From Acidovorax sp. 1608163 (GTDB lineage Bacteria > Pseudomonadota > Gammaproteobacteria > Burkholderiales > Burkholderiaceae_C): a stretch of 64,000 bases of DNA. Below are positions 56,904-64,000 of this stretch, in pieces. The notes beneath the pieces were generated by a model. It did not search any database. It saw only the letters and a list, made by a program, of their open reading frames with translations, and was not told the DNA's origin. The position numbers were made by a program, and so were the translations under genes. Position 1 is the stretch's first letter, and each line of letters opens with the position of its first letter. Location of the stretch: contig NZ_CP033069.1 in assembly GCF_003669015.1 (NCBI RefSeq), positions 4,474,501 through 4,538,500 on the forward strand. Direction: 5' to 3'.

Positions 56904-58001
56904 TTAGGTTTGGGTGTCACGGCGCGAGACGCGCACCAGCACATACAGCAGCGTGACGTAAGGCCAGAGCCAGCCCAGCCATTGGCCCAGGCCATAAAAG
57001 CGTATGAAGCGCCCCTGCTCCCACTGCTGCAGGGTTTGCGCAAAGTACACGCTGGTCGGCGCCTGGTTGAGCACCCCCAGGTGCCACACCAGCGCCACCA
57101 GCAACACGGCAGCACTGGCGCGGCGCGGCAGCATCAGCAACAGCACCGCCACCCCGGCCGCCGCCCACACGCCTACGCGCACCGGCTCGTCCAGCCAGCC
57201 CCAGGCATGCACCGGCCCCCAGCTCAGCGCGGCCGACAGCGCCGTCGCCACCACCCCCACACCCAGGGCGGCAAAGGCAAACACGGCCCGGCGCCCCACA
57301 TGGCGGATGACGCAGTACCCCAGCAGGCAAGGCACCAGCAGGCCCAGCATCACGCACAGCACCTCGCCGCCGGGCGACAGGGGTTCCAGCACGGCTTCGC
57401 GGGCGGGCAGCCATTCGAGGAAAGGGGTGTCCTCCAGCGCCAACTCCACGGCAGCCTCCAGCCGCTCCAGCACCTGCCCCAGGCCAAAAGGCACGCCCGC
57501 TGGGAACAGCAGCGCCGCAGGCCACAGGGCCAGCAGCACCAGCGCGCCACGCGCATCGGACACAAACCATCGGTCGCGAAAGTGGCTCCAGCGGTCAATG
57601 GCGCCCAGGCGCTCCAGCACCGCCGCCACCAAAGCACCGACCAACGACCCCGCAGCGTTGAGCACCAAGTCCAGATTGGAGGGAACGCGCCGAGGCAGGT
57701 AAATCTGCAAAAACTCCATGGACAGCGACAGCAGCGTGCCCGCCAAAAAGGCCAGCCACACCGCACCCCAGGCCCAGCCGGTGCGCAACAGCGCCAGTGC
57801 CAGCAAAAAGCCCAGCGGGGCGTAACCGATCAGGTTGGAGGTGACGTCAAACCCCGTCCAGTACGGCGGCGGCAAGGGCGCCATGAGGAACACCCAAGGC
57901 TCCAGCCCCTGGGCACGCCAGCCGGAGAAGGGGAACAGGCTGGCAAAAACGATCAAGGCGACATAACTGGTCGCCAAAGGCCAGGCAGAGGTCTTGTGCA
58001 C
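56904..58001 (-). CDS. VanZ-like membrane protein
   Basis: A 365-residue membrane protein with about nine hydrophobic helices. The N-terminal half is a VanZ-like domain: LFPFSGWR, SNLIGYAPLGFLLALAL and LSLSMEFLQIYLPRRVPSNLDLVLNAAGSLVGA. The second half is a hydrophobic extension of unknown role. VanZ was found as an accessory of teicoplanin resistance, but most members of the family have unknown function. The start is a GTG at 58001. It lies 18 bases after hemJ. Confidence 0.85.
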   Translation of the reverse strand: MHKTSAWPLATSYVALIVFASLFPFSGWRAQGLEPWVFLMAPLPPPYWTGFDVTSNLIGYAPLGFLLALALLRTGWAWGAVWLAFLAGTLLSLSMEFLQIYLPRRVPSNLDLVLNAAGSLVGALVAAVLERLGAIDRWSHFRDRWFVSDARGALVLLALWPAALLFPAGVPFGLGQVLERLEAAVELALEDTPFLEWLPAREAVLEPLSPGGEVLCVMLGLLVPCLLGYCVIRHVGRRAVFAFAALGVGVVATALSAALSWGPVHAWGWLDEPVRVGVWAAAGVAVLLLMLPRRASAAVLLVALVWHLGVLNQAPTSVYFAQTLQQWEQGRFIRFYGLGQWLGWLWPYVTLLYVLVRVSRRDTQT

Positions 58002-58019
58002 GTGGGCGGCCCCGTCCCG

Positions 58020-58448
58020 TCAGAAAGGCTTGACCACCACCAACACCACGGCGATCAGCAGCAGCAGCACCGGCGCCTCGTTGAACCAGCGAAACCACCG
58101 ATGGCTGCGGCGGCTGCTGCCATCCGCCAGCTTGCGCAGCAACACAGCGCAGCTGTGGTGGTAACCGATCACCAAGGCCACCACGGTCAACTTGGCGTGC
58201 ATCCAGCCGTTGCCAGGACCCCGCCCGATGCCGTAACCCAGCCACAGCCACAGCCCCAGGGCCAACGCGGGCACCGCCAGCAGGGTGGTAAAGCGCAAAA
58301 GCTTGCGCGCCATCAACAAGAGGCGATCACGCTCGGCGGCCGAGCCGGGCGCCACCATTGCCAAATTGACAAAAATGCGCGGCAGATAGAACAAGCCCGC
58401 AAACCAGCTGGCCACGAACACGATGTGAAAGGCTTTTACCCAGAGCAT
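58020..58448 (-). CDS. hemJ: HemJ-type protoporphyrinogen oxidase
   Basis: A 142-residue integral membrane enzyme thought to oxidise protoporphyrinogen IX to protoporphyrin IX. It has four hydrophobic helices, starts MLWVKAFHIVFVASWFAGLFYLPRIFV (His8 is the probable haem ligand) and has the conserved MHAKLTVVALVIGYHHSC. The neighbouring hemB, two steps back in the same pathway, supports the call over the related CopD proteins. Confidence 0.9.
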   Translation of the reverse strand: MLWVKAFHIVFVASWFAGLFYLPRIFVNLAMVAPGSAAERDRLLLMARKLLRFTTLLAVPALALGLWLWLGYGIGRGPGNGWMHAKLTVVALVIGYHHSCAVLLRKLADGSSRRSHRWFRWFNEAPVLLLLIAVVLVVVKPF

Positions 58449-58590
58449 GGGCGCAGTTTAAGCGCGCCACCGAGCGTCCTGCGCCAAAGCAGAGGTAAAG
58501 CCCCTGAAAGGCCCCCACAGCGGATACGGTGCCTGTGCGCTGCAGAGTGGCCCGCCCTGAAACCCCACTAACCCGCCAACCGCAACGGGC

Positions 58591-58618
58591 AAAAAAAAGC
58601 CCGGCACATGGCCGGGCT
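58591..58618 (-). terminator. Terminator of the small RNA
   Basis: An 8-bp stem AGCCCGGC/GCCGGGCT (58598-58618) is followed on the minus strand by eight T. It is oriented so that it can end only a transcript coming from the 58.6-58.7 kb region, where no protein gene exists. Confidence 0.92.
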
Positions 58619-58691
58619 GAGAAGCCTTGACTGCGCGTAGCAATCGAAGGCCCCGCTCAGGGAGGAAAAAGCGGGAGGCAGAGGGCTGCCC
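58591..58691 (-). ncRNA. Probable small regulatory RNA with an anti-Shine-Dalgarno loop
   Basis: No protein gene is on the minus strand here, yet a promoter (58699-58727), three hairpins and a terminator follow one another. The hairpins are GGCAG/CTGCC (58677-58690), CCCGCT/AGCGGG (58652-58675) with the loop UUUUCCUCCCUG, and a long stem GCCTT-GATTGC/GCAGTC-AAGGC (58624-58651). The CCUCCC loop could pair with Shine-Dalgarno sequences. The set resembles, from memory, the 'Betaproteobacteria toxic small RNA' family. Function is inferred. Confidence 0.75.
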
Positions 58692-58698
58692 GGGATCA

Positions 58699-58727
58699 AA
58701 TTTATCATTAATGACAAACCGTTACAA
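58699..58727 (-). promoter_or_regulatory. Promoter of the small RNA
   Basis: On the minus strand TTGTAA (58722-58727) and TAAATT (58699-58704) are spaced by exactly 17 bases. The predicted start is near 58691, one base before the first hairpin. The rest of the 401-base gap 58449-58849 holds only the hemB upstream region (58730-58849), where I see no clear promoter. Confidence 0.65.
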
Positions 58728-58834
58728 GCGTATGCAATTAGTTGCATAAATCAGTAGGGTTATTTGTGGCTCCCACCCCCGCCCTCAGGGCCGCGTGGTG
58801 ACAGGCCAGGGCCCCCAGGGCGTTGCCGAGATAG

Positions 58835-59902
<1,068 letters not shown>

Positions 59903-59917
59903 TTCACCCACTCCCGC

Positions 59918-61054
59918 ATGCGCATCTTCCACATCCACAGCAGCGGCGTGACCGAGCTGCCCGAGCTGCCCGCCCAGGCCCCTGCCCAGGGCTTTCTGTG
60001 GATTGCCGTGGCCCGCCCGGCCTTTCAGGCGCGCCTGCTGGAGATCCAGAGCGCCCTGCAAAACCTGGTGGGGCTGCAGCTGGTGGACTTGCACGTGTCG
60101 GACCTGCTGAACGCGCAACTGCCCTCGCACTACGACTACACCTCGCAGTACGACCTGCTGGTGTTCCGCCGCCTGGCCACGGCCAGCGCCGGCATCGATG
60201 CCGAAGACGCCAGCCAAGCCACACCGCCCCGCAAGCCCACCGGCCCGCTGGTGCTGCGGCGCCTGGACACCAGCCCCGTGGGCTTTGCGGTGTTTGACCA
60301 CGTGCTGCTCACGGTGCACCCCAGCGACTGCACCGTGCGCGAGGCCTATGCGAGCAAGCTGCTGGCCACCGCGCCCGGTGCCCCCGCAGAGCAGCGCGAA
60401 GGCCGCGCCAACCCCATCCCCGGCTCGCGCCTGCCCGCCAGCCCTGCCGACCTGATGCTGCGCGTGGTCAACCTGATGGTGGACGGCTACCTGGACCTGC
60501 GCCGTGAGCTGACGCGCCAGCTCGACCACTGGCAGACCGAGCTGCTCAGGCCCCGGGCCCGGCATGTCAACTGGAGCTCGCTGCTGGATGCGCGCCTGTC
60601 GCTGCACCAGCTCGATGAAATCTGCGAAGACCAGCGCAGCGCCGTGCAAGACTGGATCGATGCGCTGGAGACCTGGGCCCAGCCTGACACGCCCACAGGG
60701 CAGCGCGAGCTGGACCTGCTCAAGGTGCGCAGCCGCGACGTGCTGGAGCACATCGAGCGCGTGGTGCACCACGTGCGCCGGCTGGAACAAAGCACCGAAA
60801 CCGCCGTGCAGATGCACTTTTCGGTGCAAGGCAACCGCACCAACGACATCATGCGCACCCTCACGGCGCTCACAGCCGTGTTCCTGCCGCTGAACCTGAT
60901 CGCGGGCATCTTTGGCATGAACTTCGAGTTCATCCCCCTCATCCACAAAGCCGATGGCTTCTGGTGGGCCATGGGCGCCATGGCGTCCATTGCGCTGGCA
61001 CTGGTCTTGCTGTTCTGGCGCAAGCGCTACCTGGCGCGCACCGGCCACGCCTGA
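59918..61054 (+). CDS. corA: CorA-family divalent-metal transporter
   Basis: A 378-residue magnesium or divalent-metal channel of the CorA family. The long N-terminal cytoplasmic domain is followed by two C-terminal helices, the first ending in the selectivity motif GMN (AGIFGMNFEFIPLI). The C-terminal tail is basic (WRKRYLARTGHA). A 20-residue insertion near residues 95-110 and another near 155-170 make it longer than the Escherichia coli protein (316). It follows hemB with the repeat between them. Confidence 0.95.
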   Translation: MRIFHIHSSGVTELPELPAQAPAQGFLWIAVARPAFQARLLEIQSALQNLVGLQLVDLHVSDLLNAQLPSHYDYTSQYDLLVFRRLATASAGIDAEDASQATPPRKPTGPLVLRRLDTSPVGFAVFDHVLLTVHPSDCTVREAYASKLLATAPGAPAEQREGRANPIPGSRLPASPADLMLRVVNLMVDGYLDLRRELTRQLDHWQTELLRPRARHVNWSSLLDARLSLHQLDEICEDQRSAVQDWIDALETWAQPDTPTGQRELDLLKVRSRDVLEHIERVVHHVRRLEQSTETAVQMHFSVQGNRTNDIMRTLTALTAVFLPLNLIAGIFGMNFEFIPLIHKADGFWWAMGAMASIALALVLLFWRKRYLARTGHA

Positions 61055-61162
61055 GCCCCATGCAACGAAAGGGTGCGGGCCACCCCTGCCAGCGCCCCCA
61101 CGCGAGCAGCACGGCCACCTGGCTGCGCGGCCCCGCCCCACTGTTCAACGCCCACCGCATCC

Positions 61163-61933
61163 ATGCCCACATCCGCCCCTCGCCCGATCCTGATCATCAA
61201 GACCGGCGACACCCTCGACACACTGCGCCCCAACATTGGCGACTTTGAGCATTGGATCGAAACCGGACTGATCGCAGGCGCTGGCGAGGGTTCCGGCGAC
61301 AAGGCCGACCCAGCGAACGCACACCAGCCCCCGTCCATACAGGTGCTGGACGCCCGCCACGCCAACCCCCTGCCCGGGCCTGAAACGCTGGCCGGGGTCG
61401 TCATCACCGGCAGCCATGCCATGGTGTCCGACCGCGAAGCCTGGAGCGAGGCCCTGGTGCCCTGGCTTGCCCGCCTCGTGGCCCAAGGCACGCCGGTGCT
61501 GGGCATTTGCTACGGCCACCAGTTGCTGGCCCACGCGCTGGGGGGCGAGGTGGGCTACCACCCTGGTGGGCTGGAGCTGGGCACCGTGCCCATCACCCTC
61601 ACGCCCAAGGCCCAGGCCGACCCCCTCTTTGCCCACCTGCCCAGCCAGTGGAACGCCCAGGTGGTGCACGCCCAGTCCGTGCGCGCCCTGCCCCCTGGGG
61701 CCGTGCGGCTGGCTGGCAACGCCCACGAGCCCCACCAGGCCTACCGCATCGGGGCCAACGCCTGGGGCGTGCAGTTCCACCCCGAATTCAGCCTGGCGGC
61801 CATGCAGGGCTATGTGCAGCACCTGGCCGCCACCCTGCCCGCCGGGCACACCCTACCCATGGTGCAAGAGACACCCCAAGCCTGCAGCCTGCTGGGCCGG
61901 TTTGCGCAGCTGTGCGGGCCCGCACGCCACTGA
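61163..61933 (+). CDS. Class I glutamine amidotransferase
   Basis: A 256-residue protein with the triad of class I glutaminases: the nucleophile in LGICYGHQLLAHALGG, and the His and Glu in WGVQFHPEFSL. The N-terminal part begins RPILIIKTGDTLDTLRP. The same type is often annotated as GMP synthase-like, but there is no synthetase domain here. The substrate partner is unknown. I chose the ATG at 61163; 30 upstream in-frame codons have no family character. Confidence 0.93.
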   Translation: MPTSAPRPILIIKTGDTLDTLRPNIGDFEHWIETGLIAGAGEGSGDKADPANAHQPPSIQVLDARHANPLPGPETLAGVVITGSHAMVSDREAWSEALVPWLARLVAQGTPVLGICYGHQLLAHALGGEVGYHPGGLELGTVPITLTPKAQADPLFAHLPSQWNAQVVHAQSVRALPPGAVRLAGNAHEPHQAYRIGANAWGVQFHPEFSLAAMQGYVQHLAATLPAGHTLPMVQETPQACSLLGRFAQLCGPARH

Positions 61934-62103
61934 AGCACCTGCACGCGCACAGCAAATAGCAAGCAGCAGCCCACCCTGCGCATTTGCCCACGGCCGACGG
62001 CGCGCGGCGATATTCGTAACAAAGGTAACGGCGCTTGACCTTCCTCAAGCCCTCTTCCGGTGTGCTCGATACCCTCGATGGCGCACTTAAAAGAACCTGT
62101 CTT

Positions 62104-63699
62104 ATGAATCAAATCGCCATTGGAAAACGCCTCTCCCTGGGCTTTGGGTTATTGCTTGCCTTGTCTCTGTTGGGCACCCTGCTGGGCGTGTGGCAACTGC
62201 AAACGGCCTCCACCTCCACCCAGGCCGTGATTGAACAACCCCTGGCCAAAGAGCGGCTCATCAGCGACTGGTACCGACTGATCCACACCGCCGTGCGACG
62301 CACCACCGCCGTAGCCAAAAGCAGCGACGTATCGCTGGCCACCTACTTTGCCGACGAACAAAAGCTGTCGGCCAGCACCACCACCGACATCCAGACCAAG
62401 GTGGAAGGACTGATGCAGACCGATGCGGAGCGTGCATTGTTCAAAGACATCAGCAACCTGCGCCGCAACTACACCGAAGCGCGCGACGCTGTGATTGATT
62501 TGCGCCGCAGCGGCCAACACGAGCAGGCCGACGCGCAGCTGGAAACCCGCTTCGTGCCCGCCGCCAAGCAATACATGGCCCGCGTGGAAGCGCTGATGGA
62601 GCTGCAGCGCAAAGCACTGGACGAATCTGCCGCCCCCATCAAGGCCGCCAACGACCAGGCCCGCTACTGGCTGATTGCGCTAGGCGCCATTACCTGCGGC
62701 CTGGGCATGGCGCTGGCCGTCACCATCACCCGCAGCATCACCCTGCCGCTCAGCGACTCCGTGGCCGTGGCAGACACCATTGCGCGTGGCGACCTGACCA
62801 GCAGCATCATGAGCACCCGCAAGGATGAAACCGGGCACCTGCTGCGCGCCCTGGGCGACATGCAGCACTCGCTGGCGTCGATGATTGGCCAGATCCGCGA
62901 TGCGGGCAACCAGATCGCCAGCGCCAGCGACCAGATTGCAGGCGGCACGCAAGACCTCTCTTCCCGCACAGAGCACACCGCAGCCAACCTTCAACAGACA
63001 GCCTCGTCCATGGAGCAGTTCACGGCCACCGTGCAACAGTCGGCCGAAGCCGCCCGCACGGCCAGCGGCCTGGCCTCGTCGGCGGCCGAGGTGGCCTCGC
63101 AAGGTGGCAGCATCGTGGCCCAGGTGGTGGACACCATGGAAGACATCCACACCAGCTCGCGCCGCATTGCCGACATCATTGGCGTGATCGACGGCATCGC
63201 CTTCCAGACCAACATCCTGGCGCTGAACGCGGCCGTAGAAGCCGCCCGTGCAGGCGAGCAAGGCCGGGGCTTTGCCGTGGTGGCGGGCGAAGTGCGCAGC
63301 CTGGCCCAGCGCAGCGCCGAAGCGGCCAAGGAAATCAAGGGCCTGATCTCCACCAGCGTGGACAAGGTGGGCGAAGGCACCCAGCTCGTGCACAACGCCG
63401 GGGCTGCCATGCAGAACATCGTCAGCTCGGTCCAAAAGGTGACGGAGGTAATCGCCCACATTGCCTCCAGCGCCCGCGAGCAGTCTGACGGCATTGCCCT
63501 GGTGAACGACGCCATCGCCCAGCTCGACCAGGCCACCCAGCAAAACGCCGCGCTGGTGGAAGAATCTGCCGCCGCCGCCCAAAGCCTGCGCGAGCAAGCC
63601 TACCGCCTGGCCCAGGCCGCCTCCACCTTCAAGGTGGCCGACAGCGCCGCGCCCCTGCGGCGCCCCGGGCGCCAGCAGCCCCAGCTCACGGCAGCCTGA
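62104..63699 (+). CDS. Methyl-accepting chemotaxis protein
   Basis: A 531-residue chemoreceptor. Two membrane helices (about residues 12-30 and 190-210) bracket a four-helix-bundle type periplasmic sensor with no recognised ligand pocket. A HAMP domain (about 212-265) is followed by the signalling coiled coil whose hairpin tip is [35 protein letters not shown]. The C terminus ends in Pro/Gln-rich sequence and lacks the NWETF-type CheR-binding pentapeptide. It is a single gene behind a 170-base gap with no other feature. Confidence 0.96.
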   Translation: MNQIAIGKRLSLGFGLLLALSLLGTLLGVWQLQTASTSTQAVIEQPLAKERLISDWYRLIHTAVRRTTAVAKSSDVSLATYFADEQKLSASTTTDIQTKVEGLMQTDAERALFKDISNLRRNYTEARDAVIDLRRSGQHEQADAQLETRFVPAAKQYMARVEALMELQRKALDESAAPIKAANDQARYWLIALGAITCGLGMALAVTITRSITLPLSDSVAVADTIARGDLTSSIMSTRKDETGHLLRALGDMQHSLASMIGQIRDAGNQIASASDQIAGGTQDLSSRTEHTAANLQQTASSMEQFTATVQQSAEAARTASGLASSAAEVASQGGSIVAQVVDTMEDIHTSSRRIADIIGVIDGIAFQTNILALNAAVEAARAGEQGRGFAVVAGEVRSLAQRSAEAAKEIKGLISTSVDKVGEGTQLVHNAGAAMQNIVSSVQKVTEVIAHIASSAREQSDGIALVNDAIAQLDQATQQNAALVEESAAAAQSLREQAYRLAQAASTFKVADSAAPLRRPGRQQPQLTAA

Positions 63700-63733
63700 C
63701 AAGGCGGCGCCGTCTGGGCTGGCTGCCGCTGCA

Positions 63734-64000
63734 TCAAGGCAGCAGCGCTTCCTTGAGCTGGTGGTCCACCGGCACCGGGCCCAGCCAGATGCGCAGCACC
63801 ATGCCAAAGTACTCGGCATCGCCCACGGGGGCGCCCTGGGGCTGGCCCTGGATGTAGAAGGTGGTGCCCTTGCCCGGCACATATTCCATGGCAAAGGTCT
63901 CGCCGGGGGCCAGCTTGGGGCGGCCCGAGAAGATTTCGATCAGCCGGTTGCTGGCAGGCGTGTAGCGGCGAATCTGCTCGGCCGGTGAGTTGTTGGACAA
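63734..64000 (-). CDS. Chalcone isomerase-like domain protein (partial)
   Basis: The C-terminal 88 codons of a protein that continues past the right edge of the window. It has ETFAMEYVPGKGTTFYIQGQPQGAP and ends MVLRIWLGPVPVDHQLKEALLP, the pattern of bacterial chalcone isomerase-like domain proteins, usually exported proteins of unknown function. No start can be assigned inside the window. Confidence 0.8.
   Translation of the reverse strand: MSNNSPAEQIRRYTPASNRLIEIFSGRPKLAPGETFAMEYVPGKGTTFYIQGQPQGAPVGDAEYFGMVLRIWLGPVPVDHQLKEALLP

Noticed and set aside
56589..58571. A 660-codon plus-strand frame opposite the ferredoxin, VanZ-like and hemJ genes
   Set aside because: It crosses three well-supported genes and has a His/Gln/Arg-rich composition typical of antisense frames.
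58591..58618. The A-run and stem as part of the hemB leader
   Set aside because: It is more than 230 bases upstream of hemB and its T-run is on the minus strand, so it fits a minus-strand terminator.

Overview
This 64 kb window looks like a chromosomal segment of a betaproteobacterium of the order Burkholderiales, most likely family Comamonadaceae (Acidovorax-like). The basis is the protein sequences as I recognise them, the high GC content, the order of the housekeeping operons, and five copies of an intergenic palindromic repeat of a kind I associate with Comamonadaceae. Nearly everything is core genome. I see no phage, insertion sequence, CRISPR array, rRNA gene or plasmid-type module.

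Layout. (1) Positions 1-14063, minus strand: the transcription/translation cluster tRNA-Arg, tRNA-Tyr, tRNA-Gly, tRNA-Thr, tuf, tRNA-Trp, secE, nusG, rplK, rplA, rplJ, rplL, rpoB, rpoC, closed by a terminator at 5-47. (2) 14126-20776: a TetR-family repressor divergent from an AcrAB-OprM/TtgABC-type RND efflux operon, with a palindromic operator between them. (3) 20904-23597: a membrane-anchored c-type cytochrome, an uncharacterised protein, a YheT-type hydrolase and an NTF2-like protein. (4) 23867-31038, minus strand: the complete F1Fo ATP synthase operon atpIBEFHAGDC. (5) 31314-36025, plus strand: ybeD-lipB-lipA (lipoate synthesis), an AraC-type regulator and two EamA-type transporters. (6) 36103-40545, minus strand: an overlapping operon of a lipoprotein, an MFS transporter, PTS EIIA(Man-type), HPr and EI, with no PTS permease beside it. 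(7) 40786-44180: a thioredoxin-like protein, cytochrome c', cytochrome b561, an acetyltransferase and a peroxiredoxin. (8) 44293-54302, minus strand: the str operon (rpsL, rpsG, fusA, a second tuf), rpsJ and the S10 operon down to rpsQ. (9) 54467-64000: a D,D-carboxypeptidase, an alpha/beta hydrolase, a 2Fe-2S ferredoxin, a VanZ-like protein, HemJ, a probable small RNA, HemB, CorA, a class I glutamine amidotransferase, a chemoreceptor and the C-terminal part of a chalcone isomerase-like protein.

Most notable. The least explained element is a probable 100-nt small RNA on the minus strand between hemJ and hemB (about 58591-58691). It has a good promoter, three hairpins, a CCUCCC (anti-Shine-Dalgarno) loop and a strong terminator, and no gene on that strand needs the terminator. 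The five copies of the palindromic repeat are also of interest: one carries the start codon of the YheT-like gene and another provides the last codons and stop of hemB. The two tuf genes, 37 kb apart, differ at only four positions that I could find, which points to gene conversion. The str/S10 block is separated both from rpoBC and from the spc operon (rplN onward).

Start sites were chosen from family alignments held in memory, Shine-Dalgarno matches and overlaps with neighbours. No database search was possible.
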